A stretch of 64,000 nt of DNA, taken from the NCBI RefSeq assembly GCF_000516985.1, contig NW_006917097.1, positions 2,766,593 through 2,830,592 on the forward strand, written 5' to 3'. Below are positions 11,266-23,038 of the stretch, in pieces. The stretch's first letter is position 1. Every line of letters begins with the position of its first letter. This DNA comes from Pestalotiopsis fici W106-1. Its lineage: Eukaryota; Ascomycota; Sordariomycetes; Amphisphaeriales; Sporocadaceae. Both the position numbers and the translations under genes were made by a program. The notes beneath the pieces were generated by a model. The model was not told the DNA's origin. It worked only from the letters and a program-made list of their open reading frames with translations, and did not search any database.

Positions 11266-12904
11266 TCACACTGATAAGAGATCGAGAAAACCCCCAACTT
11301 CGCTTGTAAAGTTCAAGGCAGCCGTGAGATGCTCGTAGTCCTTGATGGCATCTTGGCCTATCTTCTGTCTTCCAGCTCCTTGCGCTTCACTGGGTGGTAA
11401 TATGTTGACATTAGCCCTACCCTCAGTGGTGTGTATCTCGCCCACACAAGATATCTTTAGTTTCCAGACCAGTTGATACGACAGGACAATGTTGTATGTA
11501 GCAAAGGATGGCCACAAGCGTTTCTCAAACGTTGTTGGTCTCCCTCCCAGGGACGAGGATTTGGTCTCTGTGAGTCTCACGTCGAGATTATTTCCCAAGT
11601 CGAGTGGCGTGCCTAGAAAGTATTGCCCCTTCTCGTGCGGTTGGAAACTGCTGTGCTTGATCAAGCCTTCTGGTACGACAGCGCCCTCTACGGCAACATG
11701 CAAAGAGTTTGGCTCCAAGAATGGTGAGCCCCCGGGTGCAGTTTGCTCGTTCGCCCTCTCAGAAAGGTCTCTAGGCTCATCTCCTGGGCCTTTCAAATCT
11801 CCCTGGACTACTACTGGAATGTTGTAGTTGGCCAGGGCTATTGGCTCGTCAATGGGGATACGGTATGTCGTCTCCTTGTCGCGGCTGTGATCACCGAGCG
11901 TGCCAGGACAGCGCACCCGTGTTAGCGCCACCAATTCCATGTCCACAGAGACAAGCTCTATCGGTGGTAAGCGCCGAATATCGCCGTCTGGACAGATCAT
12001 TTTGTTCTGTTCCATGATTGGGGCAACATGGACCTTGAACGGCACCGGGGCAGGATGGTCCAGTTGAATGACGGGAGGAGTGGCAACACTGACACGATAA
12101 GAGTAACTCGGCACCTTGGATGGCGTGAAAAGTCTCTTTGATTTGTCTCGAAACGTCATCTTCTTGTCCCTATTCTGTGGCAGTAGTCGCTCCGATCTCG
12201 TAATTTGCTGGAAGCTCTTGACATTGAAGCTGTAGTCATTGTAATCCACAGGCTTCTCTGTGGAATGCGACCTGATAAACAGTGGCAGGGTCGCTTTCGC
12301 ATCACTCACTCCAGGACAAGCCAGTGTGGCCTCGAGAAAGTATTCAACGAAAGCCTCGCAGACAGAACCGGTCAATGCTCTACTATCACCAAAATAAAAC
12401 ACTATGAGATATTGAATTAGCGGCCAAGACTGACACAGTGAGTCATTCCATAGATTACTTACCGGCCGGGAGGGAATGTTTCGTTATGTCTTCTTGCGTG
12501 TTGCTCAGAAAGTTTCTGTCCTTATCTATACCGCGAAGGCCACGCTCATCCTTATCCCAGCTGTCACCAGTCTTGGCCACGCCGGGCTGCGGCGTCTTTG
12601 GTATGGTCATGGCAAAAGAATGCTTGGAATTTGCCGAGACTGTACCGCGAAAGATGCACTGCTCCTCATCGACCAATACGGCTTGGCCACGGTACGTCTT
12701 CTCCTGCGACCCGCTCACGATCTTGCTCTTGGTGCGGCCAAACAATCTAAGCTTCACCACAGTCTGGTCCGTTCTGGGACCGTGCCCGAACGCCTTCTTG
12801 GCTACTACATGGCCAATAATCACATCGCCGGGCAGATATGTTGACTGGAAATCAGCGATCTGAATGCTAACCTCGTGGGATTGCCGAATCCCACGTCGTG
12901 GCAT
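11266..12904 (-). CDS. Arrestin-like protein (2 exons)
   Basis: Exons 12904-12463 and 12401-11266 join across a 61 bp intron (donor GTAAGT, acceptor CTCATAG), giving 525 aa with VFYFGDSRALTG at the seam. The N-terminal part (VSIQIADFQSTYLPGDVIIG, then VVKLRLFGRTKSKI) has the pattern of a fungal arrestin N-domain: a beta sandwich with a YxPGD turn. The C-domain-like part runs from SYSYRVSVATPPVIQL on. Fungal arrestin-related proteins usually link membrane permeases or pH sensors to ubiquitin ligases. No PPxY motif is evident, so an adaptor function here is inference. An upstream in-frame extension lacks ATG, so the Met at 12904 is the start. Several GATA motifs lie just upstream. Confidence 0.8.
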
Positions 12905-14894
12905 GATCACGAGGACAGTCGGCTCTTTGCTGTGATAAGATGACAAGTGAGATAAGTTTTCTTATCGCGATACTTCTCTTCAGCGACTCTACAACGTGAT
13001 ATCGTTAATGATATCGTGTGGCGGTTTGTCAAAAATGAAGCCACGTGACTATTGTGCCTCACTTCTAGGTGAGGAGTTTTTGCGGCACAGTAGGCCAACT
13101 GCAAATCACAGCGCCCGATACGCGATCTGCCGGAGAATAACAGCATCGTCATATAATCGGAAATGCTAGCAGAGCCCCTGTCGGCCAGCAACGACAGGCT
13201 CATGATGCGTACTTATCAGATCTTTCTACAAAATCGAATCTTTTCGATAATTCGTCTTCATATTCAGCTTCATTTGTACTGCTTCCCTTGCACGCTTCCC
13301 TTCAATTCAAATGCAGGCGAGTGAATGCAAGCCAAGGAAATGGAGTAGGAAAATAACCACTGCTAATCCTACATTAAACCAACCCTCGTGCATGAAGTAA
13401 TGTACGATTGCTACTCCTACGTTACTACCTACTATTAATGCTCCGAGGTGGTGTATGGGGTACTACAGGTATTACCGCTGCGGGCGCCTAAATACTACCT
13501 GAAGGTGGGAGCCTGGGGGCGGCTTGGGAGGCGTCAAGGCCCCGTCCGTAAATTTTAACTCAACACACGCGCCACCACCGTTAAATCCTGGACTCCCTCG
13601 CAATCTTCCTTATTCCCAGAGCCTTTAGGATTGGGATACACAACGACGGTTTAGTTTTCCGCTTCTCATCCCTTTAATCCAGAGCTGCTTTTAGTCAACG
13701 ATGACTTGGCAAACGAATTGGACATGAAGCTGAACTGACATGGCACCACTGAGTTTTTCAATCCGCGTTCTCCCTCCAATGACGCCTACTAAAAATCAAT
13801 ATCTTATTTCTTAAAAGACGCAATATTCCCCTCGATTAGGATCTCACATCAGAGAAACTGCGGGTCCTGCTTCTTTATCACCAAGCTCCCATGTTACACG
13901 ACCAAGGAGGAGAAAAACTGATGACATTGGGGAAATCATAAGAATAATGAAAAAAAGACAACAGACTAGTCATAAGCGAGGGTCGAGCATTTACGTACTT
14001 CTCTTTGTTCCAATGAAAGTCGGTGGGGTTGAGCACCAACGCCCAGCCACAGACCCCATGCAGTTGCTATTGCAATACGAGAACGCCAATGCAGCCACGG
14101 TTTGACGGTCGCCTATAGCAAGAAAACATGGCCATCTTACCTGCAGGTCGTCTAAAATGTCTCTACATAGTAAGAGGGCCATGTTGGTTTTTGAACCCAC
14201 TGGGGCCAACCAACTGGTAGGTAGGGCAAAGGGCTACTACTGTACGGACCGGGTCTCTTTTTCAACGGTCATCGTGGGGTTACATAGGTATTTCTTGGGC
14301 GCCGTTTCGGCTAACATGGCAAGGGCTTTCGATATTCATGGGCCAAGGCTCCGATGATGGGTCCCCTTCTTGGAAAGTTCTGAGAGGGTGTTGTGGTTGT
14401 TGGTCTGTATGCAACCAGCCCTATTCGAAGCATCCCTGCTCTCGGTCCCTTGTACCGATACATTTGATGATGTGCCCAGGGATCCTATGCATATATCCCG
14501 GCTATTAAGACGTCTTGGAGTTGTATCTACTACAAAGGATGACCGGCTTGAGTCGCAACAGAGAGCATTTGCTTATTCTACATGGCAACAACGAGTATGT
14601 GTTCCGTGGTGACAATGTCCGTCCTATCCTCTAGAGGCTAGATCACGTATTCCCTTCATTTGGCTATTGATAAAAGTGGTGATAATAGGCGGTTTTGTGG
14701 GTTGTCAGACGACCATGACCCCATTATAGCCCGTGTTCAGCTTATGCATGCCTCTTTCTCTCTCTTCACGATGACTTAGGTTGAACTTGTTCAGGACCAA
14801 GAGTTGTTTCTTATACTTGGGTCGTTCTCCTCTTGGAGAAATCGAGTTGATCTTTTTCTTCAAGCATCTCATTTCCCCGGAGAGCACTGCCAAG
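12905..14894. other. Divergent upstream region, arrestin-like gene / WSC-oxidase gene
   Basis: This 2 kb stretch holds no gene I can support. Near the arrestin start there are TGATAAG (12933-12939), GATAAG (12951-12956), CTTATC (12961-12966) and CTTATC near 13212, all GATA-factor type sites. The frames at 13991-14612 lack family content. A T/C-rich tract precedes the WSC-oxidase start. Confidence 0.4.
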
Positions 14895-17800
14895 ATGACA
14901 ATCATCAGTCGGGCTGTCGTTGTAGCATTTCTATGCAAGGTAACTGGCCCCCTTCCCTCCCCTCCCCTACCTCGCTCTGTCCTACATTGAATGCCAAGCA
15001 TCGTCTCATACATTTCATACATGTCTAGTCTGCAGCAGCGAGACTCATACCCCGGGCGCTGTCCATACCGACCGATGTCCCAAACAACTGGACATATGTC
15101 GGCTGCTATGTGTAAGTCTCGATGAAGTTTTTCCGTGCATTCGGCTATTTTTCTGAAATATCGATAGTGACAACCTCGATGGCCGCGCCTTGCCTTCCGA
15201 CGGTTTCAATAATGCTACCTCAATGACAAACCAGGGCTGTGCCCTGTACTGCATGGACAAAGGCTTCCCCTTTGCTGGGACCGAATATGGCGATGAATGC
15301 TGTACGTCGGTTCCCCCAGTCTGCATATTGTGGCGTTTTCTGGACTTTTCAAAATTGACTGTTTTCTCTCTCTCCCGCATACAGACTGTGGTGAAAAGGT
15401 CGACGAGGCCGCGACAAAGGCCGATAACTCGGAATGTTCCATGGCATGTGCTGGCGATGCCACTCAACCATGTGGTGCTGGAAATAGATTGAGCGTCTTC
15501 ACCGGTGCAGTCTCAGAGCCTGCTCCTCCCGCACCCATCGATGGATGGGCCTACGAAGGTTGCTACATGTGAGCCAACCCCCCTGGTCTAACAAAAATTC
15601 AAAGAGCTGACCAAAATTAGCGATGAAGCTGGGAGAACACTCACTTACGGTGCCCAAGTCGCTGGAGGTGCGGCAGCGAGTATGTGAAAATTTCCGTCTT
15701 CATTACCCTTTTGGGGCAATGAACTAGACTTGCGCTTCAGAGACCTCATATCTGACATTCTGTACAGTGACAAATGAGCTATGTACTGCTGCATGCGCTG
15801 CCGCTGGCTATCCCCTTGCTGGAACAGAATACTCTGGAGAATGCTACTGTGGTCAAGTATACTCAAATGGCGGAGCTCAAACCTCTACCGGATGCAACAT
15901 GGTTTGTAATGGTGATAACTCCGAGATCTGCGGAGGATCTAATCGTCTGAGTGTCTGGTCGCGCATCGGCTCGGGGACGGACCCAACGGCCACGGCATCA
16001 CCCCCGGCAGTGCCCGCACCGACCGGCTCCGGCACGGCAGCCGAACTCCCAGCAGACTGGTCCTACCAGGGCTGCTATAGTGAGGGCACGAGCGGCCGCG
16101 CCTTTCTCAATCAGCAGCCAGACAGTCAGACTCTTACCATTGAGTCGTGTGTGACTGCTTGCATTGGCCTTGGCTACAGCGTGGCTGGTATGGAGTATGC
16201 GTCTCAATGTTTCTGTGACAACTTTTTGCGCAACGGAGCGGCTCTGGTGGCCGATACCGACTGCGAAATGGCTTGCAGTGGCAATACCGCCGAGGACTGT
16301 GGCGCCGGCAATCGGTTATCGGTTTACTCAAACGATACGCTGGTCATTTACCAGCCTCCAACAGCTCAGACAACGGGCCTCCCTGGCGCGTGGGAGTATG
16401 TTGGATGTATCTTGTAAGTTGCTGCTGGCCTTGTGTCACTTATTATCGTTGGCTCACAATAGCTCAGGGATGATATTGCTGATCGTACGCTCCCATGGAT
16501 GTCCATTGATATGCAGAATACCACAGCTGCTAGCTGCATTGAAGGCTGCAGCAGATTCGGTTACGAGGCCGGTGGTATTGAATACGGCTATCAATGCTGT
16601 ATGGATCTCTCTATCCGCTTGTCAAAAAATAGAAACTGACACTTCTTTACAGTCTGTGGCGATATTGCCGACGTTGTCAACAAGGGTCGCGATGTTTTGC
16701 AGCCAGAAACGGATTGCAATGTTGCATGTCCTGGAGATCCAACTCATCTCTGCGGTATGTACTGTACCCTGATTATATATGGGTAGACTTCTAATTCTAC
16801 ACAAGGCGGCGGTAACAGATTGACATACTACAAATGGACTGGCGATACCTTGACCAGCTGGTCTTACGCTCAAGGCACGGCTGCTGGAAGTTACGACTTC
16901 ATCATGTCGAGTCCAATCATCCCGCTGATCAGCACGGTCGGTGTCAACGATAAGGTCGTCTTTGTTGAAAAGCACGGTACCTCTACAGAGAACAACAGCA
17001 CAGGATCTTTTGAGTTTGACCCAAGTCTGGCCCCTGACTATGGTACTGCCTTCCGTGAGCTTCAGCTAAAGACTGACGTCTTTTGCTCTGCATCTCTGGT
17101 CATGCCCGACAAAGTCGGACGTCAGATCAACATTGGAGGTTGGGCGGGAGAAGACCTCCACGGCGTGCGCCTGTTTACCCCCGACGGGTCACTCGGAACA
17201 CCCGGCACAAATCAATGGGAAGAGAATGTCGACATCTTGAGCCTGCTTGACCCTCGCTGGTACCCAACCGCCATGACTCTGGCCAACGGCAGTATTTTCA
17301 TCATCGGTGGCGAGGACGGTTCCGATGGCCCAATGGTTCCCAGTGCTGAGGTACTTCCAAGACCTGCGGGCGTCACGGCCGCCACACATCTCGATTACCT
17401 TGACCCTGCGGTGAACACTGCCCTCAAGGTCAATTCGTATCCCTTTGCTGCCGTGCTTCCGTCTGGCGATATATTCTTTTCTCAGTACAATGAAGCAAGA
17501 ATTATATCTCATGTGGACTTTAGCACCATCAGGAGTCTACCTCAGATGCCAGGAGCTGTCAACAACCCCGATTCTGGTAGAAACTATCCTTTGCAAGGAA
17601 CTCTGTCTCTACTGCCACAACACGCTCCTTTCACTGACCCATTAGAGTTGCTGATCTGTGGTGGAACTACTGACGGAGCGAACTTCGCACTCGACAACTG
17701 TATTCGAACTCAACCTGATGTGGCTGGAGCAGAATGGACTATTGAGAGAATGGTATGTGCTGCAATCTTCATTCACGATTTCACAAAGGGCGTACTGACA

Positions 17801-18482
17801 TGACTAGCCGTCGACTCGTGTTGTTTCTTGCATGGTCGGCTTGCCAGATGGCCGTTATCTCATCATGAATGGTGCCTATAATGGTCGTGCTGGATTCGGT
17901 CTGGCCCAGAATGGCAACAGGGGTGCCGTGCTTTACGATCCCACAAAGCCATTGGGAACTCGCATGACACAGCTGGCAAACAGTACCATTTCGCGATTGT
18001 ATCATTCCGAAGCCGTGCTGATGAACGACGGAAGAATTCTCGTATCTGGTTCGGACCCAGAAGACGGTATCAACCCCCAGGAACATCGTCTCGAGTACTT
18101 TTCGCCCGATTACATCTTGTCCGGGGCAGCCAAGCCAACCTTTACCATTACCAACAAGGACTGGGCGTATGGCCAGACTGTCACCTTTACGCTGACGTCT
18201 GCCGTGACTGGCGCCGTCCGCGTGTCCCTGATCGGTGCAGTCGGGTCGACACACGGAAACAACATGGGCCAGCGCACGCTGTTCCCTGCCGTGAGCTGCT
18301 CTGGCACCACTTGTACTGTCCAGGCACCACCGAATGCCAATGTGAGCCCGCCCGCTTGGTATCAGATGTTTGTCCTGGACGGACCGACGCCGAGTGAGTC
18401 CACTTGGGTGAGAGTTGGCGGAGATCCTGCCGGCCTTGGAAACTGGCCAAACCTCCCCGGCTTCACGACGCCTGGTATCTAA
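14895..18482 (+). CDS. Secreted four-WSC-domain copper-radical (glyoxal-type) oxidase, 10 exons
   Basis: Exons: 14895-14939, 15029-15111, 15168-15301, 15385-15568, 15621-15679, 15768-16413, 16468-16598, 16653-16754, 16806-17752, 17808-18482; phase is kept throughout and the product is 1001 aa. A signal peptide ([15 protein letters not shown]...) is followed by four WSC domains starting near residues 36 (WTYVGCYV), 141, 265 and 376, each with ECYCG/QCFCG-type Cys pairs and CGAGNRLSV or CGGGNRL ends. From ~478 comes the galactose/glyoxal oxidase propeller and a C-terminal DUF1929-like domain. Copper-site residues are all visible: Cys555 (DVFCSAS) and Tyr614 (RWYPTAM), which form the thioether cofactor, Tyr842-His843 (LYHSEA) and His926 (STHGNN). 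Such enzymes oxidise aldehydes or alcohols to acids with release of H2O2; WSC modules bind wall glycans. It should act outside the cell, anchored to polysaccharide. Confidence 0.92.
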
Positions 18483-19285
18483 GGACGCTGTGGGAGAAGC
18501 GATCCAAAGAGTCCTATGGCTTGCCTCTCCCCATAGACATGAACTTTATGACCTCTTGAATTCATGTAATCTCATAGATTTCTTTCTTTTGTCGACCAGA
18601 GAGGGATTCAGGCTGTCTCTGCCTGTCAAAGTCTCACGACTGTGCAGGCAAGATTACTGAACCATAATAACTGGGTATCTTACCTAATGTTGGGAGCTGT
18701 AATAAAGTATTAGGCATCAAGTCTTAAACATAAAGCATTAAACCCGGTAAACAAGTGAAACTGTGGGCGTCTTTGTCGCATGGCTGTTACGTGTTTCCAG
18801 AAGAGTATAAGAGTTTTATGTAGAGAATAAATCGACGCGGTCCAAGGCAGATTTATTAGCACATGCGCCTAAAAACATTGAATGCGACTGCCCCGCCCCC
18901 GCGTTCCGCTTGGACAACGTCAGATCCACTCGAGGTTCCAGCGATCGCCGAGCAATCAGATCACCAGCAAAGCTCAGCTCAAGCGACCCCAGGCACCACC
19001 AACCAACTACCTTAACTACTGTATAATTTACTCAGGCTGTTACCTATTCTGCGCCGCACCATTTTCCCCAGCCCACAGTAGCAGCACAGAGAACCAAGTT
19101 ACCCAATTGTGTATAAATTTTCTTGAGGCCTCTCTATCTGCTTGATTTATTCATCCTAGCAGCGTCCCACTTCTGCCTTGAGCATTTTTTGCAGCAAAAA
19201 GTCTGCGCCGAATACCGAAACCATAGGTCGCAAACACAAGAACCGTCACCACAAGGGGTCGCGACCCCGTCCCCGATCTCTGAAA
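18483..19285. other. Intergenic, upstream of the sirtuin gene
   Basis: About 800 bp with no gene. It contains the 3' region of the WSC-oxidase and an A/T-rich stretch to ~18860. A long 5' leader for the sirtuin is likely after a CT-rich segment near 19120-19190. The in-frame ATG at 19178 would add 36 residues that are not typical of the family. Confidence 0.4.
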
Positions 19286-20736
19286 ATGGGCAACGAAAAC
19301 AGCACCGTCATCGCCGACGATGAGCCTACGCAGACCCTCGAGAGGCGCGACCTCAGCTCCGTGGCCAAGCTCATCAAGGATGGCCGGGCAAAGCGCATCG
19401 TTGTCATGACTGGTGCTGGTATCTCGACCGCAGCTGGCAGTAGGTCATTTGCCCACCCTTCACATGTCTTATATACTACTGCTACTACACCTCTATCGTC
19501 GCCACCTCGTTATACAGTCACTGATTACTGCAATTTTGCTCTCTAGTACCCGACTTTCGGTCTCCAGAGACTGGCTTGTACCACAATCTCGCGCGACTCA
19601 ATCTTCCCTACGCCGAAGCCGTGTTCGACATTGATTACTTTGAAGAGAATCCATATCCCTTCTACGTACTTGCCAAAGAGCTGTACCCCGGACGATTCCA
19701 CCCCACTATCGCCCACGTCTTTATCGCTCTGTTGGCTAAAAAGAAACTCTTGCGCATGCTCTTTACCCAAAACATTGACTGTCTCGAGCGCGCCGCCGGC
19801 GTCCCGGGTGATCTCATCGTCGAAGCCCACGGCAGCTTCGCCACACAGCGATGCATCAAGTGCAAGACCGAGTACCCTGACAAGGAGATGCACGAACATG
19901 TGTTGGAGGGCAAGCCGCCAAAGTGTATAGACGGCTGTGGTGGCCTGGTCAAGCCAGACATTGTCTTCTTTGGCGAGCAACTTCCCGCAACGTTTTATAA
20001 CAATCGTGGCCAGGCTGCCACGGCCGATCTGATGCTGGTGCTGGGCACGAGCTTGACCGTGCACCCATTTGCCAGTCTGCCCATGATGGCTATGGAAGGC
20101 GTGCCCAGAGTCTTGTTCAACAAGGAGCGGGTGGGCGATATGGGCACACGAGCAGATGATGTCATTTGCCTTAGTGATTGTGATTCAGGTATCAGACAGC
20201 TTGCCGAGGAGCTCGGCTGGGCCGAAGAGCTCTCGAGCATGTGGAGAAATCTTGTCGGCAATACGGAAGCCGACCGACAGATTCTTCACCTAGCAGAGTC
20301 TCGGAACAGGGATGAAGTCAGACGGCTTGCTGATGAAGTGGCGGATAGGTTGGAGCTGTCTGATCGAGATGAGGATGGCGAGGGTGCTAACCACTCTGCG
20401 CAGGTTGATGAGAAAGAAGCAGCGACAGGCGCGACGAAGGGCAAAGAGGAAGGCAAGAAAGGCCAAGAAGCGAAGGCTGGTCAAGCAGAAGATTCGCAAC
20501 GCCCTACGTTTGGCTCTGCGGTTGAAGGTGATGAGGATCTTTATCCGGACGCTGAAAAAGCAACGCCTGCGCAGCAAAAACTCCAAGAATCAGCTGAGCC
20601 TGGCAGTGGTGTAAAGACAGAAAAGGGGGAAACGGAACTTGATCAAGAGACAGCCTCGTACAGTCGTGCAGTAGCAGACATGGCTGATGAAGGGCGAACC
20701 AATGGAGAGAGCAAGAATCCCGATTCTGTTCTATGA
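19286..20736 (+). CDS. Sirtuin, Hst2/SIRT2-like NAD-dependent deacetylase (2 exons)
   Basis: Exons 19286-19439 and 19547-20736 (107 bp intron; CTCTAG acceptor) give 447 aa. The joined frame restores GAGISTAAGIPDFRSPETG. Other family signs: FTQNIDCLERAAG, the catalytic His146 in EAHGSFATQRC, the zinc Cys pairs (CIKC, then CIDGC), KPDIVFFGEQLP, LGTSLTVHPF and FNKERVG. The second zinc pair has three residues between the Cys instead of two. The chosen start gives MGNENS, a plausible N-myristoylation signal. The C-terminal ~150 residues are Lys/Glu/Ala-rich and disordered. Hst2-type sirtuins deacetylate histone H4K16 and cytosolic proteins. It is convergent with the laccase gene. Confidence 0.93.
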
Positions 20737-21115
20737 AGGATGGACTCATCACCATTCAAGGGCAGTATTACGTAGACCAAAGAATAGCTTCTGTATACCC
20801 AGCATGGCATTGATTTACATTCACGTCCTCCATCATTCGTTTCCATCATCTTGGGCATGATAAATTATCTGATACAACATCATCCATTAAAGTTACCCAC
20901 TACAGCTGAGGTACACGTCCGGGGTTTATAAGGTTGATAAAAGCCAAGAAAAATCCACCAATGTTGTACTTGACACTTTCAGTACATCGTTGCTCCTCAC
21001 CACAATTCATTGCCCACATAGTGCTTAGCTTATTGGTTTATGCCGAAAGCTATATTCAGGACTGGGTTTTCGCCCTGGTGACTAATCCAAGTCGAGTTCC
21101 AAGCCCAGAAAAGTC
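20737..21115. other. Short convergent 3' interval, sirtuin / laccase
   Basis: 379 bp that must hold both 3' UTRs and polyadenylation signals (TTGATAAAAG near 20934 on the plus strand). No gene or repeat is seen. Confidence 0.4.
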
Positions 21116-23038
21116 TTACAATCCAGAGTCCTCCTTCTCGTACTCAGCGGTGGCATAGTAACTACGCCATTGTGAGCACGTCTCCTCAAACGCAGCCTGG
21201 TCGTCATCGCTGATCAAGGCGGCCTGCTCACCGCGTCGCTCAACAAAGTCGACGCTGAGGCCGCCGCTGACGTGCCACGCAATATGGCAGTGGAAGAGCC
21301 AGTTGCCGGGATTGTCGGCCTTGAAGGCCACGACGAGATAGCCCAGCGCGGGAAGCATGGTGACGTCGCGACGGGTCGGGTTGTCAAAGTTGAGTGAGGC
21401 CAGGTCCGATAGGTCAAAGAGGTCCGTAAGCCCGCCCAGCTGTCCTGCCGCCAGCAGAGCCAACAGCTGGGTGAGGGACAGGGGCACATTGAGCGGCGAG
21501 GACCGGCCCAGGACCAAAAAGTCGTGGCCGTGGAGGTGCATTGGGTGTGGGATGGGGGACAAGTTTTGAATGATCCAATAGGTCCAGACGTCGGCGTCGT
21601 CGACAAGGACAATGTTCTCGTTGCGCGGGTAGGCCGTGTCGCCGTCGAGCACGTACTCGAGCACGGGCTTGTCCCACTGCACGTCAATGGCGCTGCCATT
21701 GACGAACCACGTCACCGTCGACGTCAGCGGCGGCAGGCTGAGCGTCACGGGTAGGTTGTCATTGACCAGCACGCCGGGCGTGATGTCCGTGGCCGACGTG
21801 GTCCGCTGCACGATGGGCACAAAGTCGTTGCGGTCGTCGCACAGCGAGTCGGCGGGCGCCGTGCCCGGGTCCGTGGGCAGCGCGTCGGGCGCGCCCTCGT
21901 ACCGGAAGATGGCGGCCGGCGCGGCGTTGTTGGAGGCGCCGCAGAGACCCGTGCCCGAGAGGGTCACGTTGAACCAGTAGTTGTCGACGGCCTCGGAAGC
22001 GTCAATGATGATGTCGTAGCGCTGGCCGACGCCGAGGAATACGTCCGAGGCGACAATGGGCTCAATGGGGACAAAGTCGGTCGAGACAATGGTGAACTCG
22101 TGGCCTACGAGCGATACCTGGAAGTTGTGCTCAATGGATGGGTTGATCAGGCGGAGGCGGTGCTTGGATCCGGGAGTCAGGGTAACCACCGAGTACTCTC
22201 CCAACGATGGGTCTGCCGGGTTGATGTTGGTACCGTTGAAGAGGACATTGTCACTATTGGGTGGAACGGCTTGGGTCATGGTCTCCCGCACGCCTTCATC
22301 GGCAGTGATATAATAGTAATCAGTAATGGGGTAGACGCCGAGATCAATGTCATAGTCGGCCGACGTCGGGCCGTTGATGTGGATTGATCCGACAACTCCA
22401 TTACCATATTGTGCCGAGTGGTGTGAGTGATACCACGAAGAGCCTGAGGTGGCATTAGTAAGTTTCTCGATAAACATGAATAACATCGGTAGCTTACCAT
22501 ACTGTGTAGCTCTCCAAGTATACGTCTTGGTCTGACCAGGAGCTAACGGACATTCAGTGATACCATTGGCACCATCCTGAATATTGGTGTGGTATTGTCG
22601 GATACCATGCCAGTGGATAGAGGTACTTGTTCGAGTTAGCATATGCCCGTCATTCATTAACATGCAGGTACTTTACCCATTAGTTTCCATGTTGTTAATG
22701 ACATTGATTACCAGGGTATCACCCCAGTCGGCATAGAGTACAGGACCGGGAAACTGATTGTTGATGAGCATCACCTTTTCCTTGACCACGCCGTCGGGAC
22801 CGGTCCAGTTGTTCACCTCGGTGAGCGTGAGGTCAAAGGTTCGGGTGATACCATCAGGGATATCGACCTCATAATCAGTATTGATATCGAAGCCATCGGT
22901 CCAGCAGGCCCTGTTATCGGCAGTATTACAACTGGCCGACTGGCGAGGCTGGACTTGCTCAGTTGCTGGTGCTGCGACAGCAGTGGTCAAAAGATGCGCA
23001 AAGGGAAGAACCCCTGCAAGAAGAGATGTAGAAAGCAT
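21116..23038 (-). CDS. Ascomycete laccase, secreted multicopper oxidase (3 exons)
   Basis: Exons 23038-22677, 22625-22498 and 22443-21116 (introns 51 and 54 bp) give 605 aa. A signal peptide precedes a short propeptide region ending QPRQ. All four copper motifs are intact: SIHWHGIRQ, WYHSHHSAQYGNG, HPMHLHGHDFLVLG and HCHIAWHVSGGL, with Leu as the axial residue of the type-1 copper. The protein ends in DSGL, the C-terminal plug tripeptide-type tail of asco-laccases that enters the trinuclear-site channel. Typical substrates are phenols, with oxygen reduced to water; roles include pigment synthesis and lignin or phenolic turnover. Codon usage is GC-rich. Start: the frame extends upstream only to a GTG, so ATG at 23038 is preferred. 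Confidence 0.95.

Noticed and set aside
12995..13018. GATATC...GATATC arrangement that looks like a long palindrome
   Set aside because: Each GATATC is itself palindromic; the intervening bases do not pair, so it is not a true extended inverted repeat.
20290..20614. Long frames on both strands within the sirtuin C-terminus
   Set aside because: They are shadows of the Lys/Glu/Ala-rich tail in the main frame.
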